Source: Candidatus Aquidulcis sp.
GTDB taxonomy: Bacteria > Chloroflexota > Anaerolineae > Anaerolineales > E44-bin32
Length of the DNA: 12,457 bases
Assembly: GCA_020723365.1 (NCBI GenBank)
Contig: DYJB01000037.1
Coordinates: 1-12,457, forward strand
Direction: 5' to 3'
The notes beneath the pieces are model-generated. The model ran no database searches, was not told where the DNA came from, and was given only the letters and a program-made list of their open reading frames with translations. The translations under genes were made by a program, and so were the position numbers. Shown in pieces: positions 1-6,743 of this stretch (the first letter of the stretch is position 1; each line of letters starts with the position of its first letter).

Positions 1-1452
1 TCGCGCCTGCCGGACGATTCCCGCTGGAGCCTGCAGCCGCAGGATCGGCTGCTGCACGCCTGCGGCCAGTCGCTGCCCGACTGGGTCGGTCTGCACACCG
101 GCTGCCTCCCGGCGTTCCCGGACGCCGTGGCCTACGCCCACAGCGAGGAGGATGTGCGCTCGCTGCTGACCCTGTGCCGGCAGCGCGGCGCCGCCCTCAT
201 CCCATACGGCGGCGGCACCAGTGTCGTGGGCCACATCAATCCGCTCCCCGGCGGTCCGCCGACGGTCACGCTCGATCTTTCCGGTCTGCGGCGCCTGCTG
301 TCGATCGACGAAATGAACCGCGTGGCCGTCTTTGAGGCCGGCGTGTGCGGGCCGGAGCTCGAGCAGGACTTGTCCACCCGCGGCTACACGCTCGGACACT
401 TCCCGCAATCCTTCGAGTACTCCACCCTGGGCGGATGGATCGCCACGCGCTCCTGTGGCCAGCAGTCGTACTACTACGGCCGCATCGAGGCGCTCTTCGC
501 CGGCGGACATCTCGAGACTCCGGTGGGCGCCATCGATTTGCCGGACCTCCCGGCCTCCGCTGCCGGACCGGATCTGCGCCACGCGCTGCTCGGCTCCGAA
601 GGCCGACTGGGCATCCTGACTCGCGCCAGCGTGCGCGTGCGGCCGCGGCCCGAAACAGAAGCCTTCTACGGCCTCTTCTTCCACGATTGGGCTTCGGGTG
701 CGCAGGCCGTGCGCGAGATCGCCCAGTCCGCCCTACCGGTTTCGATGCTGCGACTGAGCGATGCCCAGGAGACCGAGACGACGCTCGTGCTGGCAGGCAA
801 GCCGGACCTGACGCGCTGGGCCGACCGCGGACTGCGGCTGGCGGGCTATCGCCGCGAACGCAGCCTGTTGATCCTCGGCATCACCGGCGAGCGCCGGCGT
901 GCCCGGGAGACGCTCGGGCAGGCGCGATCCATCTGCCGCCGGCATGGTGCCCTGCCCCCCATCGCCATGATCGGCCGCCTCTGGCAGAAGAGCCGCTTCC
1001 GCTCGCCCTACCTGCGCAACACCCTCTGGACCTCCGGCTACGCCCTCGACACCGTCGAGACCGCCCTGCCGTGGACGAAGGCCTTGCCGGCCGCACGCGC
1101 CATCCAGCAATGCCTGCACCGCACCTTCGAAGCCCATAACGAGCGCCCGCTGGTCTTCACCCACCTCTCGCACATCTACACCGATGGCGCCAGTGTCTAT
1201 ACCACCTTCCTCTTCCGGCGCGCCCCGGACCCGGAAGCGACGCTGGCCGCCTGGCGCGCCGCCAAGCAGGCCGTCAGCCGCACCATCGTCGAATCCGGCG
1301 GGACCATCAGCCACCAGCACGGTGTCGGCCTCGACCACGCGCCGTATCTTCAGGCCGAGAAGAGCGCCGCCGGACTATCGCTGCTGGGCGCCGCCTGCCG
1401 GGCGTTGGATCCGGACGGCATGCTCAACCCGGGGAAGCTCCTGCCCTCCTGA
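1..1452 (+). CDS. FAD-binding oxidase, alkyl-DHAP synthase (AGPS)-like, 5'-truncated by window edge
   Basis: The reading frame is open from base 1, so this is the C-terminal 483 residues of a longer protein; about 50 residues are probably missing. The GTG at 127 is an internal Val in a conserved PDAV stretch, not a start. An FAD_binding_4 (PCMH-type) domain covers roughly residues 45-210, with the flavin loop PYGGGTSVVG at 68-77, an AGPS-like stretch around IATRSCG at 146-152, and GSEGRLGIL at 198-206. An FAD-oxidase C-terminal domain follows, with ETALPW at 353-358, a Tyr at 400 in GASVYTTF that aligns with the AGPS catalytic Tyr, SHQHGVG at 437-443, and the usual DPDGMLNPGKLL ending. AGPS replaces the acyl chain of acyl-DHAP with a fatty alcohol to start ether-lipid synthesis. 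The nearby glycerol-phosphate genes fit that role. Glycolate or lactate oxidase-type activity is the alternative, but those enzymes usually carry SGEHG rather than SHxHG. Confidence 0.85.
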   Translation, partial: SRLPDDSRWSLQPQDRLLHACGQSLPDWVGLHTGCLPAFPDAVAYAHSEEDVRSLLTLCRQRGAALIPYGGGTSVVGHINPLPGGPPTVTLDLSGLRRLLSIDEMNRVAVFEAGVCGPELEQDLSTRGYTLGHFPQSFEYSTLGGWIATRSCGQQSYYYGRIEALFAGGHLETPVGAIDLPDLPASAAGPDLRHALLGSEGRLGILTRASVRVRPRPETEAFYGLFFHDWASGAQAVREIAQSALPVSMLRLSDAQETETTLVLAGKPDLTRWADRGLRLAGYRRERSLLILGITGERRRARETLGQARSICRRHGALPPIAMIGRLWQKSRFRSPYLRNTLWTSGYALDTVETALPWTKALPAARAIQQCLHRTFEAHNERPLVFTHLSHIYTDGASVYTTFLFRRAPDPEATLAAWRAAKQAVSRTIVESGGTISHQHGVGLDHAPYLQAEKSAAGLSLLGAACRALDPDGMLNPGKLLPS

Positions 1453-1510
1453 TTTCGCCTGCCTCTGGCCGCCGCTCCGAAGCGCCGGCTGGCGCGGGCC
1501 GCCGGGCGGC

Positions 1511-1525
1511 TGCGATAGAATCGCA
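1511..1525. promoter_or_regulatory. Palindrome overlapping a candidate -10 box
   Basis: TGCGATAGAATCGCA is a perfect 6-bp inverted repeat around a 3-bp centre. It contains TAGAAT (1516-1521), which resembles a sigma-70-type -10 box and matches the TAnnnT boxes found upstream of two other genes here. No convincing -35 is visible. It lies 76 bp before the TTG start of the sulfatase-domain gene, so it may be its promoter with an overlapping operator. Chance is possible. Confidence 0.4.
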
Positions 1526-1587
1526 CTCGGGCATCTTCCGCCGAGAGGCCGATCCGGCGACGACGCCTGACTGCCCAACCGCATCCG

Positions 1588-1592
1588 GAGGG
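1588..1592 (+). promoter_or_regulatory. Ribosome binding site deciding the TTG start at 1598
   Basis: GGAGG is followed by five bases and then TTG. This strong site supports an unusual TTG initiation codon for the sulfatase-domain membrane protein. Confidence 0.75.
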
Positions 1593-1597
1593 ACTGA

Positions 1598-3226
1598 TTG
1601 CGCGCCCGTCACCTCGTCCTGCCGATCGCCTTCGGGCTCTATCCCTCCCTGGCCCTCTACGCGGCCAACCTCGGCCAGGTGATGCCCTCGGACGTGCTGC
1701 GCTCGACGCTCAGCGGGGCAGCCCTCGGCCTGGCGCTGGTGCTGGTGCTCTTCTGGCTGCGTCGGGAAGGCGATCGCGCCGCGCTGCTGACCTGCGCCGG
1801 CCTGACGCTGTTCTACTCCTACGGGCACGTCCATTCGCTACTACAACCGGCGGTGGTCGCCGGCTTGCGCCTTGGCCGGCACAGTCTGCTGATCGGCCTG
1901 TGGCTGGCGCTGGCGATCGTGGCTGGAACACTGATCCTGCGCACCCGCCGCTCCTTGTCCGCCGCCGTTTCTTCCCTGCTGGCGGCCGCGTTGATCCTGC
2001 TGGCGCTGCCCTCGGCACGCATCGGCCTCGCGGCTCTGACCGGCGTCGCGCGCCTCACCAATCAGTCTCAGATCCCCGCCGCTCCTTCACTGCTCGCCCC
2101 GGCTTCCCTGCCGGATGTGTACTACATCATCCTCGACGGCTACGGCCGGGCGGACATCCTCTGCAGCCTGTACACGTATGACAACTCTCCCTTCCTCCAG
2201 ACCCTCGCCTCACAGGGCTTCACCGTCGCCGACCGGGCGCGCAGCAACTATGCGCAGACGCTGCTCTCCCTCGGCTCGTCGCTCGGCATGACGCATCTGT
2301 CAGGCCTCGCAGCCAGCCTGGGGCCGGCCTCCCGCAACGTCGACGCCTTGCAGGACTACATCCGCCACGGGCCCGTGCGCCAGGCGCTGGAGGGACTCGG
2401 CTACCGGGTCGTGGCCTTCGAGACCGGCTATCCGTACACCAACATCTACGACGCGGATGTCTTCTACCGCACCTCCGCCGTCGCCGGCGCCTTGCCCGGT
2501 CTCAATCCCTTCGAGGGCATGCTCTTCCGCACCACGTTTGGTGCGGTGCTGATGGACGCCCAGTTCCTGCGCGGCACCGCCCTGGGCAACCTGATCTTCC
2601 AGTCGGAATTCGATCGCCATCGCCAGCGGATGGAGGGCATCCTCGACCGTCTGAGTGACCTTCCGGGCCTGCCGGGGCCGAAGTTCGTCTTCGCTCACAT
2701 CATTGCGCCGCACCCTCCCTTCGTCTTCGGCCCGCAGGGCGAGCCCGTTCAGCCTTCACAGACCTTCACCACGCTCGACGCGCAGAACTACCCCGGCACG
2801 CCGGAAGCGTATCGTCAGGGCTATACGGATCAACTCACCTACCTCAACTCGCGACTCGAGCAGGTCCTCGCCCGCATCCTCGAGCGCTCCGATCCGGCGC
2901 CGGTTGTGATCCTGCAGGGTGACCATGGACCCGGCTCGACCTTTGCCGGGGGCGAGGCGGCGCAGCGGAGCATGGCGGAGCGCATGAGTATCCTGTCCGC
3001 CGTCCACCTTGGCGGCCGCGGGGATGGCGCCGCTTTCTACCCGTCGGTCACGCCGGTGAATACCTTTCGCCTGGTCTTCAACCAGGTCTTCGCCGCCAAC
3101 CTGCCTCTGCTGCCGGATGTCAGCTACTACTCGGAGATGGAGGCGCCCTACGCGTTTCAGGGCGTCGACGCCGAACTGAGCCTGCCCCCCACGGCCGACC
3201 CGGCCTGCGACCTCGCTGCGCCATAG
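1598..3226 (+). CDS. Membrane protein with sulfatase/alkaline phosphatase-superfamily domain
   Basis: The protein has 542 residues and a TTG start set by a good Shine-Dalgarno site. About five hydrophobic helices fill the N-terminus (near 5-27, 38-55, 62-80, 97-115 and 121-145), followed by an outward-facing hydrolase or transferase domain. Expected metal and active-site elements are Asp180 in YYIILDGYGR, a Thr/Ser-rich candidate nucleophile region at 217-231 (NYAQTLLSLGSSLGM, perhaps Thr221), His367 and His372 in HIIAPHPPF, and Asp442-His443 in QGDHGPGS. Five helices plus an extracellular sulfatase fold is the architecture of LtaS-type phosphoglycerol transferases, although sequence similarity to them is not obvious. 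The family also includes phosphoethanolamine transferases and true sulfatases. No Cys/Ser-x-Pro-x-Arg sulfatase signature is visible. It is probably transcribed alone from the 1516 box. The substrate is unknown; action on a lipid head group or surface glycan is inferred. Confidence 0.8.
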   Translation: MRARHLVLPIAFGLYPSLALYAANLGQVMPSDVLRSTLSGAALGLALVLVLFWLRREGDRAALLTCAGLTLFYSYGHVHSLLQPAVVAGLRLGRHSLLIGLWLALAIVAGTLILRTRRSLSAAVSSLLAAALILLALPSARIGLAALTGVARLTNQSQIPAAPSLLAPASLPDVYYIILDGYGRADILCSLYTYDNSPFLQTLASQGFTVADRARSNYAQTLLSLGSSLGMTHLSGLAASLGPASRNVDALQDYIRHGPVRQALEGLGYRVVAFETGYPYTNIYDADVFYRTSAVAGALPGLNPFEGMLFRTTFGAVLMDAQFLRGTALGNLIFQSEFDRHRQRMEGILDRLSDLPGLPGPKFVFAHIIAPHPPFVFGPQGEPVQPSQTFTTLDAQNYPGTPEAYRQGYTDQLTYLNSRLEQVLARILERSDPAPVVILQGDHGPGSTFAGGEAAQRSMAERMSILSAVHLGGRGDGAAFYPSVTPVNTFRLVFNQVFAANLPLLPDVSYYSEMEAPYAFQGVDAELSLPPTADPACDLAAP

Positions 3227-3282
3227 GGCTCCGCCGCTCCGGCCGCCTCCCCGCCTGATTTCCCGCCCGCCGCCTGAGGGTC

Positions 3283-3288
3283 TATACT
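3283..3288 (+). promoter_or_regulatory. Candidate -10 box (TATACT) for the SDR-PlsY operon
   Basis: TATACT is an AT-rich hexamer in a very GC-rich 149-bp intergenic stretch. It lies 87 bp before the SDR start. No well-spaced -35 is seen. It is the only promoter-like signal ahead of the six-gene run. Confidence 0.4.
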
Positions 3289-3360
3289 CGCCGCCGGCGT
3301 GCGGTGGACGATGGTTCCGTCGCACGCGTCGCTCACGCCCCGGACCTGTATCCCGACCGC

Positions 3361-3365
3361 GAGGT
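3361..3365 (+). promoter_or_regulatory. Ribosome binding site deciding the SDR start
   Basis: GAGGT lies ten bases before the ATG at 3376. It favours that start over the upstream in-frame GTG at 3304, which would add 24 residues with no SDR similarity. Confidence 0.5.
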
Positions 3366-3375
3366 CCTACCCGTC

Positions 3376-4218
3376 ATGACTCCTTCCCTGCAAGGCAAGG
3401 TCATCCTTATCACCGGCGGCGCCTCCGGCATCGGACGCGCCGCGGCGCTGTGTATGGCGGCTGCGGGCGCCCGCGTGGTTGTCGGCGATATCGATCTCCC
3501 CGGCGGCGAGGCGACGGCGGATGCCGTCTATCGCCAGGGGGGCGAGGCGGTCTTCGCGGCCTGCGATGTTTGCCGCACCGATGACGTGGAGCGCCTGGTG
3601 CAGGCCGCCGTGCAGACCTACGGGCGCCTCGATGCGGCCTTCAACAACGCCGGCCTGGAAGGCGATCACGCCTCCACCGTCGACTGCACCGAGGCCAACT
3701 GGGACCGCACGCTGGACGTCAACCTGAAGGGCGTCTGGCTATGCCTGCGCGCCGAGCTGCGCCAGATGCTGCGCCAGGGAGGCGGAGGCTCGATCGTCAA
3801 CACCGCCTCCGTCGCCGGCATGGTGGCCGAGCGTGGCCACGCCGCCTATGCCGCCGCCAAGGGCGGCGTGATTCAGCTGACGCGCACGGCGGCCGCCGAG
3901 TACGCCGGCGCCGGGATTCGCATCAACGCCGTCTGCCCGGGCGCCATACGCACCCCGATGGTCGATCGGGAGCTCAAAGCCATGCGCCTCAGCGCCATGA
4001 CACCCGGTTCCGTCCGCACGCCCGTTGCCCGCCTGTTTGCCGACACTCTGATCCGCCTGCCGGGACTGCGAGGTCTGATGCTTCGCATGCTGCAGCCCCT
4101 CGGCCGTGCAGGGCGGCCGGAGGAGATCGCCGAGGCGGCCGCCTGGCTGTGCTCGGACGCCTCCTCTTTCGTCACCGGCCACGCCCTCGTCGCCGACGGC
4201 GGTATGACCATTGTCTAG
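3376..4218 (+). CDS. Short-chain dehydrogenase/reductase (SDR), classical type
   Basis: This is an NAD(P)-dependent oxidoreductase of 280 residues. I chose the ATG at 3376 because the Rossmann fold begins directly after it. Visible motifs are TGGASGIG (13-20) for the dinucleotide, Asp38 at the end of beta-2 (suggesting NAD over NADP), Asp64, NNAG (90-93), and the catalytic set Asn116, Ser145, Tyr158 and Lys162 (YAAAK). PGAIRTPM lies at 188-195 and the usual VTGHALVADGG ending follows. About 20-25 extra residues between PGAIRTPM and the C-terminal helix form a basic, amphipathic stretch, making the protein longer than the usual 250. It heads a probable operon, 18 bp before the lipase-like hydrolase. 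The substrate cannot be read from sequence. A keto-lipid such as acyl- or alkyl-DHAP, or a 3-ketoacyl thioester, would fit the neighbours. Confidence 0.9.
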   Translation: MTPSLQGKVILITGGASGIGRAAALCMAAAGARVVVGDIDLPGGEATADAVYRQGGEAVFAACDVCRTDDVERLVQAAVQTYGRLDAAFNNAGLEGDHASTVDCTEANWDRTLDVNLKGVWLCLRAELRQMLRQGGGGSIVNTASVAGMVAERGHAAYAAAKGGVIQLTRTAAAEYAGAGIRINAVCPGAIRTPMVDRELKAMRLSAMTPGSVRTPVARLFADTLIRLPGLRGLMLRMLQPLGRAGRPEEIAEAAAWLCSDASSFVTGHALVADGGMTIV

Positions 4219-4236
4219 CCCCAAGGTGTCACACGC

Positions 4237-5070
4237 ATGAGCGACACCGAGTTGACCCTCAAGAGCAAGGATGGCCTGACCCTGATCGGCCGGCAGTGGA
4301 CGCCGGCGGCAGCCCCGCGTGGCGTGGTCGGCCTGCTCCATGGGCTCGGAGAACACATCGGACGCTACCTGCACGTGGGCGCGGCGCTCAATCAGGCGGG
4401 CTACGCCATGCTCGGCTACGACCTGCGCGGTCACGGCCGCTCCGAGGGGCGGCGCGGATTCACGCCAAGCTACGACGTCTTCCTGGACGACATAGACCTG
4501 CTCGTCGCTGAGGCCCATGCCCGCTTCCCGGGCAAGCCGCTCTTCCTGTACGGTCACAGCCTGGGCGGGAACCTTGTCCTCTTCTACGGCCTGCGGCGCA
4601 AGCCCCAGCTCGCCGGTGTCGTTGCCAGCGCCCCCCAGCTGCGTCTGGCCTTCAAACCTCCGGCGTGGAAGACGACCATGGGGCGGCTGATGTTCAATGT
4701 CTGGCCGGGTTTCAGCATGCCGTCGGGGCTGGAGCAGGCGGCGCTGTCGCGCGACCCCGAAGTCGTGCGCGCCTACGCCTCCGATCCTCTCGTCCATGAC
4801 CGCGTCTCGGCGCGCCTGGGCATCGGGCTGATCGACGTCGGCAACTGGCTGCTCGAGCACGCCTCCGAGTTCTCCCTACCCCTCCTGGTCTACAGCGGGG
4901 GGGCGGACCGGCTGACGTCGTCTGTGGCCTGTGGCGAGTTCGCCGGCAAGGTCCCCGGCGACTGCACACTCAAGATCTGGGACGGGCTTTACCATGAGAC
5001 CCACAACGAGCCCGAGAAGTCCGATGTCATCGGCCTGATGGTGCGCTGGATCCAGGATCACAACCGCTAG
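4237..5070 (+). CDS. Alpha/beta hydrolase, monoacylglycerol lipase/lysophospholipase-like
   Basis: This 277-residue cytosolic serine hydrolase of the Hydrolase_4 type has no signal peptide. The oxyanion segment LLHGLGEHIGRY (33-44) is typical of monoacylglycerol lipases. The nucleophile is Ser108 in GHSLGG (106-111), the acid is Asp224 in GGADRL, and the base is His253 in LYHETHNEPE, so the triad is complete and correctly ordered. DLRGHGRSEG (62-71) is a second conserved family stretch. The ATG follows AAGGTG (4223-4228) by eight bases. It sits 18 bp after the SDR gene and 20 bp before glpD, so it is almost certainly co-transcribed. Hydrolysis of monoacylglycerols or lysolipids would supply glycerol to the kinase two genes on, a role inferred from context. 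Other ester substrates cannot be excluded. Confidence 0.88.
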   Translation: MSDTELTLKSKDGLTLIGRQWTPAAAPRGVVGLLHGLGEHIGRYLHVGAALNQAGYAMLGYDLRGHGRSEGRRGFTPSYDVFLDDIDLLVAEAHARFPGKPLFLYGHSLGGNLVLFYGLRRKPQLAGVVASAPQLRLAFKPPAWKTTMGRLMFNVWPGFSMPSGLEQAALSRDPEVVRAYASDPLVHDRVSARLGIGLIDVGNWLLEHASEFSLPLLVYSGGADRLTSSVACGEFAGKVPGDCTLKIWDGLYHETHNEPEKSDVIGLMVRWIQDHNR

Positions 5071-5090
5071 GGCGGAGGGCGCACACGACC

Positions 5091-6674
5091 ATGTGGGAGC
5101 TGGGCTGGCGTGAGCGAGCCTGGTCCCGGCTCGAGGAGCCCTGGGACCTGATCGTCATCGGCGGCGGCGTCACCGGCGCCGGCATTCTGCGTGAGGCGAC
5201 CCGCGCCGGCCTGCGCGCGGTGTTGTTCGAGGCCGGCGACTTCGGCAGCGGCACCTCCAGCCGCTCGTCCAAGCTCGTCCATGGCGGGCTGCGCTACCTC
5301 AAGAACGCCCAGGTCAACCTGACGATCGAATCGGTCCATGAGCGCGAGCGTCTGCTGCGCGAGGGCCGCGGCCTGGTCTCGCCGCTCGGATTCCTGATGC
5401 CCAGCTTCCGGGGTGACCGCACGCCCGGCTGGGTCTTCGGCCTCGGGCTGGTGATCTACGACCTGCTGGCGCTCAAGTGGGGCCACCGCCATTACGATGC
5501 CCGCGGCCTGCTCGACCTTTGCCCGGTGCTGGCCTCGGAGGGCCTGGCCGGCGGCTACCGCTACATCGATGCCACCACCGATGACGCCCGGTTGGTGTTG
5601 CGCGTCCTGCGCGAGGCTGTGCGCGCCGGCGGTCTGGCCCTCAACTACGCTCCCGTCGAGGGTCTGCTGACCCGGCGCACGGGTCCGGTGTGCGGCGTGA
5701 CCGTGCGCGATGCAGCCGGCCCCGGCGGTCGAACGTACGAGGTGCTGGCCCCGGTCGTCATCAGCGCCACGGGCGCGTGGGCGGATGACCTGCGTGCGCA
5801 GGTCGGCAGCCCGCGGCGCCTGCGCCGGCTGCGCGGCAGCCACCTGATCTTCCCCTTCGCCAGGCTGCCGCTGACCCGCGCCGTCAGCGTGCTGCACCCC
5901 GCCACCGGCCGCCCGGTCTTCGCCGTCCCCTGGGAAGGCGTGACGCTCATCGGCACGACCGATGTGGACCACACGCAGGCATCGATGTCCGAGCCGGCCA
6001 TCGACGCCGCCGAGGCCAACTTCCTGCTGGCCATGACCACCTTCGCCTTTCCGTCCCTTGAGCTCGGCCTCGAGGACGTGCTGGCCACGCAGGCCGGCGT
6101 GCGCGCCGTGGTCAACACCGGCAAGGCCGATCCTTCCAAGGAGTCGCGCGAGTACGTGCTGTGGGATGAGCGCGGGCTGCTGACCGTCACCGGCGGCAAA
6201 CTGACCACCTTCCGACGTATGGCTCACAGCGCACTGCGCGCCGTCCGCGGGCGGCTGCCGCGACCTGTGATTCTGAATACCCGCCTGCCGGTGCTCGACC
6301 CGCTGCCACCCGAACGCTGCCTGGACGGCATGATTGATCCGGCGCTCTGCCTGCGCTTCCTGGGGCGGCACGGCGCCGACACGCCCCCGCTCGTCGCCGC
6401 CGCACAGGCGGGGGAGATGGCGCGTATCGGTGACAGCCTGTTCACCTGGGCCGAACTTCGCTGGGCCGCGCGCGACGAAGGCGTGGTGCATCTGGACGAC
6501 TTGCTGTTTCGCCGCCTGCGCCTGGGCCTGACGCTGCCCGAGGGCGGCCTGGCTGAGATGGACCGCATTCGCACCATCGCCCAGCCCGAGCTCGGCTGGG
6601 ACGATGCCCGCTGGCTGGTGGAGTCCGATCGCTACCGCGAGCTGTGGCGGGCAGGGTACTCCATTCGCCCGTGA
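5091..6674 (+). CDS. glpD: Aerobic-type glycerol-3-phosphate dehydrogenase, FAD-dependent
   Basis: GlpD oxidises sn-glycerol-3-phosphate to DHAP and passes electrons to the quinone pool at the inner face of the membrane. The protein has 527 residues, the normal length. The N-terminal FAD-binding Rossmann motif is DLIVIGGGVTGAG (19-31) with an acidic residue at Glu47. It is followed by the GlpD signature SGTSSRSSKLVHGGLRYL (53-70), GTTDVDH (288-294) and TGGKLTTFRRMA (367-378). A helical DAO_C domain fills about 390-520. The ATG is preceded by GGAGGG (5074-5079) at an 11-base spacing. It lies 20 bp after the hydrolase and 69 bp before the kinase start I favour. In this locus it would make the DHAP that glycolysis, or an AGPS-type ether-lipid pathway, needs. 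No glpF transporter or glpR regulator is in view. Confidence 0.93.
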   Translation: MWELGWRERAWSRLEEPWDLIVIGGGVTGAGILREATRAGLRAVLFEAGDFGSGTSSRSSKLVHGGLRYLKNAQVNLTIESVHERERLLREGRGLVSPLGFLMPSFRGDRTPGWVFGLGLVIYDLLALKWGHRHYDARGLLDLCPVLASEGLAGGYRYIDATTDDARLVLRVLREAVRAGGLALNYAPVEGLLTRRTGPVCGVTVRDAAGPGGRTYEVLAPVVISATGAWADDLRAQVGSPRRLRRLRGSHLIFPFARLPLTRAVSVLHPATGRPVFAVPWEGVTLIGTTDVDHTQASMSEPAIDAAEANFLLAMTTFAFPSLELGLEDVLATQAGVRAVVNTGKADPSKESREYVLWDERGLLTVTGGKLTTFRRMAHSALRAVRGRLPRPVILNTRLPVLDPLPPERCLDGMIDPALCLRFLGRHGADTPPLVAAAQAGEMARIGDSLFTWAELRWAARDEGVVHLDDLLFRRLRLGLTLPEGGLAEMDRIRTIAQPELGWDDARWLVESDRYRELWRAGYSIRP

Positions 6675-6733
6675 ACACAGGCTCTGCACGGAGACGCGGC
6701 CTCGATGGCCGACTCCCCTGGCAGGCCCTTGCT

Positions 6734-6738
6734 GGAGG
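6734..6738 (+). promoter_or_regulatory. Ribosome binding site deciding the kinase start at 6744
   Basis: GGAGG is spaced five bases from the ATG at 6744. The upstream in-frame ATG at 6705 has only GGAG at an 11-base spacing and would add 13 residues before the conserved LLAIDHGTQ start of the kinase fold. Confidence 0.6.
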
Positions 6739-6743
6739 CAGTC

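Noticed and set aside
127..1452. Treating GTG 127 as the start of the AGPS-like gene
   Set aside because: The frame is open from base 1, and the residues before 127 (LPDWVGLHTG, then PDAVAYA) match the N-terminal region of this family, so the gene is truncated by the window.
1498..1510. GCCGC-CGG-GCGGC stem after the AGPS-like gene as a terminator
   Set aside because: It has only 5 bp with a 3-base loop and no T-run. Such stems are frequent by chance at this base composition.
3304..3375. N-terminal extension of the SDR from GTG 3304
   Set aside because: The 24 added residues are unlike SDR proteins, and GAGGT precedes the ATG at 3376, where the Rossmann fold begins.
3739..4860. Minus-strand open frame of 373 codons across the SDR/hydrolase junction
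   Set aside because: It overlaps two well-supported genes on the other strand and shows no domain or start signal.
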